Of a DNA stretch of 64,000 nucleotides, positions 31,060 to 42,063 are shown in pieces. Every line of letters starts with the position of its first letter. Within the stretch, counting starts at the first letter, position 1. The position numbers and the translations under genes are program-made. Below the pieces are notes generated by a model. That model had not been told where the DNA came from. It did not search any database and saw only the letters and a list, made by a program, of their open reading frames with translations. The stretch comes from Bubalus kerabau (taxonomy: Eukaryota > Chordata > Mammalia > Artiodactyla > Bovidae): NCBI RefSeq assembly GCF_029407905.1, contig NC_073628.1:47699501-47763500 (forward strand), read 5' to 3'.

Positions 31060-34000
31060 GAAAGAATTTCTTCTTTTTGAAATAATTCCCCTTCAGCCTT
31101 CATTTTTTATTTCTTTAGTTCCTTTCTCTATCAAGAATATTAATTAGTATGACCTTACTTTGTTTGGAGAAACTTATCACATCAATCTGAATTCTATTTC
31201 CCGAGGATGGAAAAGTTTAGGAAAGCAGGTTACTCAGGGTATCCGAAAGCAAAGTTTAGACATCCTAGAAATACTTAGATGGTCACCAAGAACTATAATT
31301 CGCACTTACCAGTCTGTTAACTTTCCTGGGAAAAGATTAATGCTCACTGGAAATGGAATCTTTTGCCAGTCTTAATTATTCAACAGGATTATTTGTCAAG
31401 CCACAGATATTTCAAAAACCTCTCTTTCAGTGAGCTGACTAGTGTTTATTTGACATATATCCTATCGAGTGCGTGCTACAGCATTATTGCTGAATAAGTA
31501 ATAACACAAATCTGTATTCTTATACACCGGAGAAACTTTAGAATCGTCTAAAGATTTTTTAAATGACTTTAGATTAAAATCAGGCATAACAACATGTTCA
31601 TCAATACATAAATATCCAAAACCTTAAAACATATGGTTAGGAAAGGAAGCATCATAGAAAGTCCAAGTAAAGTGTCAATATCTTGTACCATATGTCATGC
31701 TGATGTTAAGAACATAGAGACGTGAAAATTAACATCTCTCTTGCAGGGAAACAAAGGAACAACTGTGGGGGGAAAAATCAGGAGAGATGCCTCTGATAAT
31801 GAACCAAGGAAAACCACAGCCAAAAATCTGAGGAGTGGGAGAAGCTAGTCCATCAATAATCATTTTACCTTCAAAAAGCTCCCGCTTTGCTCATCCCTCA
31901 TGCAATTCACACTCAACTCCTCAGGAACCCAGCAGCAGCATTTGGCTCAAGATGAATACATCTGCGTAGATTTCCCTGTGGGTGACTTTACTAATTTTTC
32001 TGCTTTGTCTTCCTCATAGTAAGCACTGACAAGTCACAACACCACTGTGGCTTTGGCAAGCATGCAAGTCTTATCTAGAGTTTCCTTAAAAAAAAAAAGC
32101 AACAACAAAAAAAACGGTGGCGATACCTTGAGAATCAGTTCAGAACACAGTAGAAAAGAGACAAAGGGCTTGGTCCTCTAACTCAGGAGTTACCAGGCAG
32201 CCCTATAAGCATATACATTCATTGTATAATTGCAACATGTGAAATCAGCTGTGTTTAAATGAATAACATATGCTACCAGGGAACTCAGAGTCTCAAGAAG
32301 GAAGGCGATTCCTGCCAGCTGCACAGCATTAATGCTTGCTCTCTGGAATGGAACCAATGTGCCCTTTTGCTTTTGCATCAAGAAGCGCAAAGAGCAGAGC
32401 GGTTGTTTCCAGCAGCCAGGACTGGCATTTTAGTGTTCTTGGCTCCAGGTCTTGGGATAGCCTGCCTGGGAGCCCCCTAATCAGTTAGTAATTGCCAGGG
32501 TCTCCCCACATGCTTGTGTTATAGAGCCAAATAGGGAAGCTAAGCAAGTTGTCTCTGGTTAGAAAGAAAGGGAACATTTCTAAGCTGTTTCTTTCCTTTT
32601 TTTAAATAGAGGAGTCAAGCAGCTCTGAACACTAGAGGGAGTTCTGATTATGCTCAGAGTCTTGTTTTCATTTTTGAAATAATTACATATTAAAAGAGAA
32701 AAAGTCAACTTTAAAAAGGGACAAATTTTTTAACTTCAGGTTACTAATGCATATCATTTTTTCTGTTGGGAGATGAGGAGAGGTTTCACTTTCATCGCGT
32801 GGAATGAGGCAGAATACAGACTCTGAGTCCTAAAATACCGATGTGGATAGACGCCTGTGAGACCTCTCTTGTCTATTCAGTTTGAACCATCCTCAGCCTC
32901 AAAACATATACATTTATTTCATGATTTTTAAAAGTATGATATGTCTGAACCAAGTAATGAAATGTTTAATATTGCCAGAATTGGAACAGCAATTAGAAGC
33001 ATTGGGAATTGGCCAGTTTAGAATTTTTATTTCTTCCAGAAAATGATGAGGAACAAAGCATGAATTATATGTCTTTTTTTCCCCTAAAAACATTAAGATG
33101 AACCAAATTATGATTTATCCAAGTAATAATAATTCCACAAAATGAACTTAACTGATTAAAAGTTAATTTAAGTAGTTCCTTGTTCTACATATAAAAATAT
33201 GGACATGTAAGCTGCATTTTGAGAGCACACTTTGAGATCTAAACTTCTTTCATGTATTAATGCCAATAATAGATGTGTAAAAAGAACAGAGATTCTTAGT
33301 TAAATAACGTGTCAGTGCTGCCATATATATCATGTCCCTCATTACACAACTACAAGAAAAGGGTCTTTATGAAAGGAACTCTGTACTTAATCTTTCCAGT
33401 TTATACTCATCTTTACAACACAAATTTATCACTTGAAATTCTTTTCACAATGCTTTTTGTCTTAGAACAGAACAAGACACACGAAACTTAAGATTAAGAT
33501 TTTGTTCTGTACATGTACAGAACATTTGAATTTTATTCCACAAATGCAAATATTAAGAATTATCATATTATATATTTTAATTCAGTGGAATCTAACTTCA
33601 AGCCCCATTCTTGGCTGATGAGAAATTGTTTCCCAATTATGAACTGCCGTTCTCCTATCTCACATCACATGAATATCCTGTGGAGTTTGGTGTATAAAGA
33701 TGGAGGTGAAAGATTGGGCACAAAACAGTTGAAAAGCCTTTCTAGTATCAAATTTTGGTAAGCTGTCCATTGTGTAAGTCTCCCTGGTCTTCTGAAATCT
33801 TAGAACTCTATTTTGCTCTGTGGGTTCAGAACACTTTTAAAACCGGGTGCATTTAATTTACATGCACGGTCCCCTAAGACCTGTCACTTTTTCTTCAGGT
33901 ACCATAAATGTGTCGTGTGTCCCAGTCCCTTTCAAACCCAAGATCTTGCATGTGTTTTATCACCTTTCATTGTCTTAGGCCCATTGCAGCCACTTTTTCT

Positions 34001-34671
34001 TCCTAAAAGCATTCATTTCTCCTAAGAGTAGCTTTTGCCCCAGGAACTCAGGCTTTCTGAAAACTAAATCCAGGAAAGGAAATTTTCAGCCAACAACAGC
34101 TTCTCCTTTCAACTTTGTAACAGAGATCTTTCCTGAGTAAGAAAGAACAAAGAGTTCTAACTGTTCTCTTGGAATACAGGGTGGAAAAACATTTTAAGCT
34201 CAAAATGCAAATTAAGATTTTAAGATGTTATTTTGCCACATATGTTTCTGTGTTTTCCAAAATTTGTACATTCAACATACATTATTTTCTTAATTAGGAA
34301 ATATATTTTTATAGAGTACACTTCCTTTTTTTAAAAATAGAAGTGTTTAAACAAAAGATGCAATAAAAAAGACTTTTTCAAAGGGAAGTCTAATCAACTA
34401 CATGGTCTTCAGAGTTTTAAAACCATGTATGATTTTTTCCAATTCCATTCAATTTTAATAGCATTACTTTTCTACATGTTACTAAAACAGCGATTTTTTT
34501 TCTTAACTGCTTTTGGAAAAGCTTGAAATATTTAAACCTTATTGAATGTCTTTATTATTTCTAAGTATCAATTTTGAAAACCAGAGCTCTGAGACAAAAC
34601 AGAAGGCAATCAACAGGTCAATCAACATTCTAATTTGCAGGTATCTGGTAAAGGTAGGAATTAACTTAGAA
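31060..34671. other. Repeat-poor block
   Basis: 3.6 kb with no recognisable SINE, LINE, LTR or DNA transposon, the longest such block in the window. Frames up to 82 codons exist (for example 33513-33761) but show no domain or splice pattern. It includes a 22-bp perfect palindrome at 33503-33524 and an A-rich run at 32088-32114. Low repeat load can mark conserved non-coding sequence, but I cannot test that here. Confidence 0.5.
33503..33524. repeat. 22-bp perfect palindrome
   Basis: Each strand reads TGTTCTGTACA followed by its own reverse complement, with no spacer. The arms TGTTCT and AGAACA equal steroid-receptor half-sites but in everted order, ten bases apart, unlike the usual AGAACAnnnTGTTCT. 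Function unknown. Confidence 0.85.
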
Positions 34672-34684
34672 TTCTACAAAATGA

Positions 34685-34886
34685 GGAGACTCCTCTGGTG
34701 GTCCAGTGGCTAAGACTCTGAACTCCCTATGCAGAGGGCCTGGGTTCTATCCCTGGTCAGGGAACTAGATGCCACTAAGAGTTTGGATGCCACAGCTAAA
34801 GATCCCGCCTTCTGCAACGAAAATCAAAGATCACACATGATGCAGTGAAGACTCGACACAGTCAAATATATAAATAAATATTTTGG
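34685..34886 (+). mobile_element. CHR-type tRNA-Glu SINE, left half of a composite
   Basis: Starts GGAGACTCCTCTGGTGGTCC, has GGTCAGGGAACTAGATGCC, and ends with an ATATATAAATAAATATTTTG tail that passes straight into a Bov-tA. Confidence 0.8.
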
Positions 34887-35067
34887 GGGCTTCCCCTGTG
34901 GCTCAGATGGTGAAGAATCCACCTGCAATGCTGGAGACCTGGGTTCAATCCCTGGTTTGGGAAGATCCCCTGGAGAAGGGAAAGGCTACCCACTCCAATA
35001 TTCTGGTCTGGAGAATTCAAGGGATCACAAAGAGTCAGACACAACTCAGCGACTTTCACTTTCACTT
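34887..35067 (+). mobile_element. Bov-tA SINE, right half of a composite
   Basis: GGGCTTCCCCTGTGGCTCAG to GCGACTTTCACTTTCACT. One 13-bp TSD, TTCTACAAAATGA, lies left of the CHR SINE (34672-34684) and right of this Bov-tA (35068-35080), with no copy between the two. The pair seems to have inserted as a unit. Confidence 0.85.
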
Positions 35068-35080
35068 TTCTACAAAATGA

Positions 35081-35573
35081 TTCTTGACAAAGGGTGATAT
35101 TTAAATGATGATACTTAACGACTAGTAGGTCAAGAACAACCAATCAAAGCAGACAGATACCATTATTCTTTAAGGGTTAGTCAAACAACAACCTCGATCC
35201 TTAAGATTATATACTGATAATATTCAAAGTCCTAAGAAGACATTTAAAATATACTTTTGATTAAATAAATGCTTTCCTGATAAGGATATTATAAAAAACA
35301 GAAGTACTCCAGCTCATGGTGACCACTAATCATCAAATTATATCTGGTATCTATATATTTTGTTACTTTTCCTATAGGTACAATCTAGATATTGACTACC
35401 ATTTTCTTCTGAAACAAGTGAGATTTAACTGTGGAACAATGCATAGAATCCCACCAAATCTAAGACATAATCAGATAGGGGGAGGCAGCCAGACATTTAG
35501 AAACTCAAGGGTGCTTTGCTAGGAGCCTTAGTGAGATCTGTACTCAGCTGTTGGTGAAGAGTGTAGATGGAGA

Positions 35574-35574
<1 letters not shown>
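35081..35574. other. No recognisable feature
   Basis: AT-rich; no repeat or coding feature seen. Confidence 0.4.

Positions 35575-35600
<26 letters not shown>
35575..35600. repeat. (GT)13 microsatellite
   Basis: Pure GT run at the tail end of an antisense Bov-tA fragment, where the SINE's CA-rich tail would lie. Confidence 0.9.
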
Positions 35601-35605
<5 letters not shown>

Positions 35606-35695
35606 CAGTTGCTCAGACATGTTGGACTCTTTTGCAACCCCGTGAAGTGTAGCTCTGTCCATGGCAATTTCCAGCCAAGAATACTGGAGCAATGA
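35601..35695 (-). mobile_element. Bov-tA/Bov-A fragment
   Basis: TTGCTCAGTTGCTCAGACAT to CCAAGAATACTGGAGCAATG; only the BovB-derived half remains, the tRNA head is missing. Confidence 0.75.
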
Positions 35696-37071
35696 TGCCA
35701 AATTCAAGTCTGCAAAAACCAGGATTGAGATGCACAGAAAATAAAATTCTCTGACAAAAATAGTATTAATAACAGCAAACATTTGCTTGCAGGAATTATA
35801 GTCGCAGGGTCCTGTGCTGAGTACTGTCGACATTTCAGAACTAGCAGAAGTAAAACCACTGAATTAGCGACATAGTAATTTGTAAAAGTTTATTGTGCAC
35901 ATAAAAATCACTTCATAAACTGGGATTATTCAAATCCAAAGATAGATATGATGTTCAGCGAAGTGATGTTACAAAATGACTTATCAAGTGAAACTAAGGA
36001 AGCTGTTTAACCTTTACACTGATTGGTTATTAAAATGGGGTTACCAGACACCAGGGGATTCGTTAAAATTGACTACCTTATACTATTTTAGGAAGATGAC
36101 TTATGTTTCTTTTATGATTGTCAGAGTCATTTGCCCTAAGTGGTCCAGATTAAGTTTTGCTTATTTTGCAGAATAAGTTAAATTAAATTTCACTTACATG
36201 GCTTAAATGGTTTCATCTACTAAAAAATTTTCAACTTTGGTCTCCATTTTTATATTTAATTTTAACAGTACATAAAAATGCTGCATTATCTTTCACCTGA
36301 CAAAAACCCAATTGAGCAAGTACTAGTAACATCCCCATTTTATAGCAATTAAGTATTTTATTCCATAACATGAAAGTCAAGAAACAAATTAGAAAGATTG
36401 GAGTGGGGTTAAGGGAGCTGGAGTAAGGAAACATGGGTGTGTAAGGATGGACACAAATTTGAAACCAGATTAACAGGGCAATGAATTATAAAAATATTGA
36501 AATAGAGCAATGCAATATTGGAGCTGGCAGTAGTTGGTAGAGTGTACAAACAACTCCACCTTAAAAAACATCCAATTAAAAACATAGTTTGTCTGTCACC
36601 AGCCAATCCACTAGGAGGTACTTTGTGGATTTATAACAGCTCAAAACTTCCTATTTCTCAGGGGAAGGTAATTAGACTTCCCAAGGCTGTATATAAAGTC
36701 TACTGACAGCAGCCTCACTGCTTATAACAGCTGTTCAATGTGATCAGAAAAATAATGGAAGATCTGTCATTGACTTATTCGCTTATAAATTGCAATGAGA
36801 TGCTCTAATATGTTAGCTTTTTAAAACTATCATGCATTTTAAGATTTAATGTCAGGTAGATTAATTCTGCTTCTCTTTCCAATAATTGTGTCTATCAGAA
36901 GCCATCGTACATTCTATTAAGTTCAGAAAAAAGAATTGGAAAGAAATAGCATTAAGGGGAAGTAACAAGAGTGAGTCCTGATTGGCAGTTATATAATCTG
37001 AAGCAGTGATCACTAAACTGCTGCGGCAGTTGGCAGAGAGGGCAGAAGAGAGACCTCCCCACACTTACACC

Positions 37072-37073
<2 letters not shown>
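35696..37073. other. No recognisable feature
   Basis: About 1.4 kb of AT-rich sequence. A faint MIR-like CCCCATTTTATAGCAATTAAG at 36333 is too weak to call. Confidence 0.4.

Positions 37074-37115
<42 letters not shown>
37074..37115. repeat. (AC)21 microsatellite
   Basis: 42 bp of pure AC repeat followed by GTGCGTGC. Long enough to be length-polymorphic. Confidence 0.95.
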
Positions 37116-37120
<5 letters not shown>

Positions 37121-37253
37121 TGCATTGAAGCATTGAATACCTTCCCTTGGTCACCTGAATTTAGAATCCAGGGGATTTAGGTGACACCTGCTAACAGCGT
37201 GCATCACGGTATCAGGAATCCCGAAGATCGTATTATGTCCATTCCACAGCCTA

Positions 37254-37272
37254 TGCTGCTGCTGCTGCTGCT
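37254..37272 (-). repeat. (TGC)n run, likely Bov-A2 tail remnant
   Basis: Six CTG units followed by AA, as at the start of an antisense Bov-A2, but without the SINE body. Confidence 0.6.
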
Positions 37273-37704
37273 AAAAGAATAGCAATGTGCATTTTATAAT
37301 ATCTCCAAACACTGCAATGTCAAAGCACACTGATCTCAGGGTTCATTAAAAAAACAAAAAAAAAAAACTAACAAACCAAAAAACCTTTCAGCATAGATTC
37401 CAATCTTCTGGAAATGGGTTATTTTGGGGGAGAACTCTGTGGGTGGCTCTAAGTTCTTATTTTTGTACTAGGAACACAGCTGTCACTTGTAACAGAATTA
37501 TAGAGAGAAAAGTCATGGTGTAGTTGGCCATTTAGCGTACAGCCAGGAGGCAGCTCTCCACAGTGTATTCCCTGACTTGTCCAATCTAGTTAAAAATGAC
37601 TAAAATGATGAAGCCAGAAGCACTTTCACTGAGACACTGTTAAACAGTCTAACAGAATTTAATTGCTCCTCTAGTTTTACCAGATTCATCATCTGGTATG
37701 AAGT
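37273..37704. other. No recognisable feature
   Basis: Contains an A-rich run at 37349-37384; nothing else. Confidence 0.4.
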
Positions 37705-37912
37705 TCTTTCCTGGTGGCTCACTCAGTAAAGAATGTGCCTGCAATGCCAGGGACCTGGGTTCAATCCTTCGGTCGGGAAGATCTCCTGGAGAGAAGAATG
37801 GCTACGCACACCAATATTCTTGCCTGGAGCATTCCATGGACAGGGGAGCCTGGTGAGCTACAGTCCGTGGGGTCACAAAGCGTCAGACATGACAGAGTGA
37901 CTTACACTTTCA
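37705..37912 (+). mobile_element. Bov-tA SINE
   Basis: Sense copy, CTTTCCTGGTGGCTCACTCA to GACATGACAGAGTGACTT with a short CTTTCAC tail. Confidence 0.9.
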
Positions 37913-38982
37913 CAAAGAAATAAAGCATATTTTGAACCTTTAGTTTTGAAATTTGTTCTTTAAAATGCATATCGCTCTTTGTAATCCCAAAAGTCAACAC
38001 AGAAATCATCAGCATGGGAATTAATTTGAAATATTTAAGTGTGGAAATCAAGAAAAGTAACAAAAGACTTCAACAATAATATATTTCTGTGGCTTAACAG
38101 ACTCAGGAAGAATATGTTGGCTGTTTTAAAGTCAGGTGTAATGTTTGCTTAATATCGTAACTAGACATAAGCTATCAAAACCAGCCCTAGACTAGACTGT
38201 TAAGTAGGTAAAAACATTCTCCACTAGGCGTCATTCATTTCTTCTCCTTTACTCTCTGCTTCATTGACCTTATGACTTCTGTCATATAGTTGCTAAATTT
38301 ACTTTGTGCATTTAAAACTCATCCCACACAAAACTTATTCCTTTCTTTTCTACAGCCCTTTATTTCTGATTCTTAAAATATCAGTTCTCTTTTCCTTCAC
38401 TGTGTTAGCTATTTGCTTCTTATCAGGTGACCAATGGAAAATCTGACAAGCAAATTATAGCTTATGAAAATAATAAGCTCCCACTGCATATTTCTACCCT
38501 TGGTAAGCACTTGTAATTTAACATGTTCTTTGTCATAAAAGGGAGTGGCAGTGTGATGACAATATAGCAGACACCATCAGGAAAATGTGCATTATTATGA
38601 TAATTCATTCAAAAATAGCAGGTTTAAATCCTAGCATATTTTACCCATGAAATCAATTTTATAAATTCTGGTTAGGTGACCAGCTGGCCTTTATAAGCCT
38701 AATTAACTCATAATATGTTTTCTATCATGTCACTGTGTTCTGTTGTTGCTAAGAACTCTCCTCAATTTCAAATGAGAATGTGTGACTACTGAACTGAGCA
38801 CGTAGGCCATCTCCCTGGCCAAAGTATGTTTCCAGAAGAGAACCTCCCTTTACCAAGCAAAACTTGCAGCCAAAATCATCCACCTTCATGGATACAATGT
38901 TAATAACCACAGTAGGGATGTTGAGTCTAAAAGAAATACAAAGAGTTTGACCAGAAGGTGGTGAAAAGGTAGATATGGTATT
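37913..38982. other. No recognisable feature
   Basis: About 1.07 kb of AT-rich sequence; no gene or classifiable repeat. Confidence 0.45.
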
Positions 38983-38992
38983 AATAGTTGAG

Positions 38993-40135
38993 CTAACATC
39001 CGTTTGATCATAAAAAAAGCAAGAGAGTTCCAAAAAAACATCTACCTCTGCTTTATCCAAAGCCTTTGACTGTGTGGATCACAGCAAACACTGGAAAATT
39101 GGGAATACCAGATGGAAATACTAGATCAACTGACCTGCCTCTTGAGAAATCTATATGCAGGTCAAGAAGCAACAGTTAGAACTGGACAAGGAACAACAGA
39201 CTGGTTTCAAATAGGGAAAGGAGTACGACAAGTCTGTATATTGTCACCCTGCTTATTTAACTTATATGCTGAGTACATCATGAGAAACGTTGGCCTGGAT
39301 GAAGTACAAGCTGGAACTGAGATTGCCAGAAGAAATATCAATAACCTCAGATATGCAGATGACACCACCCTTATGGCAGAAAGCGAAGAACTAAAGAACC
39401 TCTTGAGGAAAGTGAAAGAGGAGAATGAAAACGTTAGCTTAAAGCTTAACATTCAGAAAACTAAGATCATGGCATCTGGTCCCATCACTTCATGGCAAAT
39501 AGATGGGGAAACAGTGGAAAACAGTGTCAGACTTTATTTTTTGGGGCTCCAAAATCACTGCAGATGGTGACTGCAGCCATGAAATTAAAATATGCTTGCT
39601 CCTTGGAAGAAAGTTATGACCAGCCTAGACAGCATATTGAAAAGCAGAGACATTACTTTGCCAACAAATGTCTGTCTAGCCAAAGCTATGGTTTTTCCAG
39701 TAGTCATGTATGGATGTGAGAGTTGGACTATAAAGAAAGCTGAGCACCGAAGAATTGATGCTTTTGAACTGTGGTGTTGGAGAAGACTCTTGAGAGTCCC
39801 TTGGCCAGCAAGGAGATCCAAACAGTCCATCCTGAAGGAAATCAGTCCTGAATATTCATTGGAAGGACTGATGCTGAAGCTGAAACTACAATACTTTGGC
39901 CACCTGATGTGAAGAGCTTACTCATTGGAAAAGACCCTGATGCTGGACAAGATTGAAGGCGGGAGGAGAAGGGGACAACAAAGGATGAGATGTTTGGATG
40001 CCATCACTGACTCAGTGGACATGAGTTTGAGAACTCTGGGAGTTGGTGATGGACAGGGAGGCCGGCATGCTGCAGTCCATATTGTTGCAAAGAGTCAGAT
40101 ACGACTGAACTGAACTGAACAACAACAACAACAAA
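38993..40135 (+). mobile_element. BovB LINE, 5'-truncated
   Basis: 1.14 kb, bounded by a perfect 10-bp TSD AATAGTTGAG (38983-38992 and 40136-40145). The 3' tail is (CTGAA)n followed by (CAA)n. Confidence 0.94.
39112..39912 (+). pseudogene. BovB reverse transcriptase C-terminal remnant
   Basis: The frame 39112-39570 (152 codons) carries motif B (GVRQVCILSPCLFNLY, residues about 38-53), catalytic YADD at 81-84 and the thumb KLNIQKTKIMASGPITSWQ. It then breaks near 39530. The C-terminal part resumes at 39592-39912 (ESWTIKKAEHRRIDAFELWC, RRLLRVPWPARRSKQS). Truncated upstream; not functional. Confidence 0.87.
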
Positions 40136-40167
40136 AATAGTTGAGTGAACAATGAAGCATCGCTTCT

Positions 40168-40399
40168 GAAAGTAAAAGTGTTAGTCGCTCATTCGTGTCT
40201 GACTCTTTGAGACTCCATGGAATGCAGCCTGCCAGGGTCCTCTGTTCATGGGATTTCCCAGGCAAGAGTAGTGGAGTGGTTAGCCATTTCTTTTTCTAGG
40301 GGATCTACCCAACCAGGGATTGAACCAAGGTTTCCTGCATTGCAGGCAGATTCTTTTTTTTTTTTTTTTGTAGGCAGATTCTTTACCACCAGGGAAGTC
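40168..40399 (-). mobile_element. Bov-tA SINE with a poly(T) micro-insertion
   Basis: Antisense Bov-tA, AGTGTTAGTCGCTCATTCGT to ACCACCAGGGAAGTCC. Inside its tRNA head a run of T and GT sits between two copies of AGGCAGATTCTTT (40344-40356 and 40372-40384). Confidence 0.88.
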
Positions 40400-40549
40400 C
40401 TGAACAGCAAAAGCAAAACAAAATGACATTTCTGTGTACATCATGATTAAAATTTTTTTTATCATATTCTTTCTCTCCATTAGGGGACTGTTAGAATTCT
40501 AAATTGATTCTCATCTAGAATGTTTTCTGATGTCCCATTTTTTAAAACT
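40400..40549. other. Spacer without feature
   Basis: A/T-rich spacer; nothing identified. Confidence 0.4.
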
Positions 40550-40918
40550 TTTGTTTATTTACTGACTTTTGTCTGTGCTGGGTATTTGTTGCCAGAGGCC
40601 TTTTCTCTCTCTAATTGCAGACAGCGAGGGTGGGGGTGGGGTGGGGGAGTGGGGGTGAGGGCTGCTCTTTCAGTGCAGACTTCTTATTGCTCTCGTTTCT
40701 TCTGTTTCAGAGCCTGAGATCTAGGGTGAGTGGGCTTCAGTAGCTGTGGACGTGGCTCAGTAGTTGCAGTTTCCAAGCCTTAGAAGCCAGGCTCAACTGT
40801 TTTGGTGCATGGGCTTAGTCACTCTGTGTCATGTGGGCTTTTCCCAGATCAGGGATCAAACCTGTGTCTCCTGCATTGGCAGGCAGATTGTTTACCACTG
40901 AGCCACCAGAGAAGTCCC
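40550..40918 (-). mobile_element. CHR-type tRNA-Glu SINE
   Basis: Antisense: TCTGTGCTGGGTATTTGTTG, TTCTCTCTCTAATTGCAGAC, GGGCTTCAGTAGCTGTGGAC and ending GAGCCACCAGAGAAGTCCC. An expanded G-rich segment lies inside. Confidence 0.75.
40628..40661 (+). repeat. G-rich tract able to form a G-quadruplex
   Basis: At least five runs of three to five G separated by one or two bases in 34 bp. It replaces the usual CHR SINE sequence at this point, so it looks like a local expansion within the SINE. Confidence 0.8.
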
Positions 40919-40924
40919 TGTTGT

Positions 40925-41310
40925 CTCAGTTTTTAAAAGTTGCCAAATAGTAGTTGAAGTAAATTTCTAGGCCCAAGGTGGAGCTGCTCCTGCCTGGGGT
41001 GACATGTCAGTAAACTGAAACTTAGATAACTTCCAAGTCCCTGAAAATGCCCCATTTGACCTGAACCTCAGAATATACAGTCAGCCAATCCCCATTGACA
41101 AGTCAACACTGGGCTTTCTCACCCCAAACAAGATTGACTGTGTGGCTCCACTCAATCAGATATTTTCTACTTTTCTCTTTTTTGTTCTTTATTCTTTATC
41201 CTATAAAAGTGTTCTGCTTTCTGCTTCATTTTGCAGTTCTTCAAAAGAAGACTTCCCATTTCTTGAAGTGTTAGATAAAGTTTATGTGTATTACCTCAGT
41301 TGTCTTCTAT
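40925..41310 (+). mobile_element. Possible old ERV LTR
   Basis: A TATAAAAG at 41203-41210 is followed by a pyrimidine-rich stretch and a TAGATAAAGTTTATG block about 60 bp on, resembling the U3-R-U5 order of ERV1-type LTRs. The termini are not defined and no TSD was found. Confidence 0.3.
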
Positions 41311-41429
41311 AAACATTTAAAAACAAATATGTAGTTGTTTTTATACACTTTTGCTTTTACTAATAATGTGCATAAATATCTATTTCTTTTTTTGGCCATA
41401 ATCAGTCTTATTTTCCTTACTCTGAACAC

Positions 41430-41554
41430 TGCTGCCAAGTCGCTTCAGTCGTGTCCGACTCTGTGCGACCCCATGGACTGCAGCCTACCAGGCTTCTCCA
41501 TCCATGGGATTCTCCAGGCAAGAACACTGGAGTGGGTTGCCATTTCTTTCTCCA
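41430..41554 (-). mobile_element. Bov-A SINE monomer
   Basis: GCTGCCAAGTCGCTTCAGTC to GCCATTTCTTTCTCCA. Perfect 11-bp TSD ACTCTGAACAC at 41419-41429 and 41555-41565. Confidence 0.93.
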
Positions 41555-41565
41555 ACTCTGAACAC

Positions 41566-41869
41566 AGGCAACTTGATATAATTTGAAATAAAATTATAGC
41601 ATTTAATGCATTTTCTAAATGAAACATACAAATTTTTAGTTCTTAATTTAACAAGTTAGCATACATTAAATTAAAATACAAACTACTTTATTAGCTAATT
41701 GATTAGTTGAAGAACTAATTAACAAAGCAAGGTTATTTCTAAATGTGTAAGCTACTTAACAAATTTAAAGGAGATACATAATATACTGGTTAAAAAATTA
41801 GCTTTTATTATTAAGGTAATAATTTATGTATTTTACTTCACTATATCCTAAGTAAACTTATGCAGCATT
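41566..41869. other. No recognisable feature
   Basis: Very AT-rich; nothing identified. Confidence 0.4.
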
Positions 41870-42020
41870 TTAAAATTATGCTTAAAGTTTTATATATTCT
41901 CTCTAACACCCCATTAAGCAGATTATTTTGTTAATGGGGTTTGCTGACCTGTTCATGATCACACTATTAGCATCAGAACAGGTACTACAAAACCAAATTT
42001 CTCAGCCTCTGTATTAGTTT
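41870..42020 (+). mobile_element. Possible MIR SINE
   Basis: AACACCCCATTAAGCAGATT, GTTTGCTGACCTGTTCATGA and TCACACTATTAGCATCAGAA recall the MIR core and 3' half. Diverged. Confidence 0.4.
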
Positions 42021-42063
42021 CTTCCTTTTCCCTTCTTTTGAATTCTTTTTCTTACCTCAATTC

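Noticed and set aside
33503..33524. Classical glucocorticoid or androgen response element
   Set aside because: The half-sites are everted with ten bases between them, not AGAACAnnnTGTTCT. Reported only as an unexplained palindrome.
34887..34960. tRNA gene
   Set aside because: The A/B-box-like motifs belong to the tRNA-derived head of Bov-tA; there is no full cloverleaf or discriminator. The same applies to the other Bov-tA and CHR heads.
35575..35600. CRISPR-like or tandem array
   Set aside because: Simple dinucleotide repeat; no spacers. The organism is a eukaryote, and no array was seen anywhere.
40925..41310. Host gene promoter
   Set aside because: A TATAAAAG is present, but there is no CpG island or downstream coding exon; the layout fits an old LTR better, and even that is weak.
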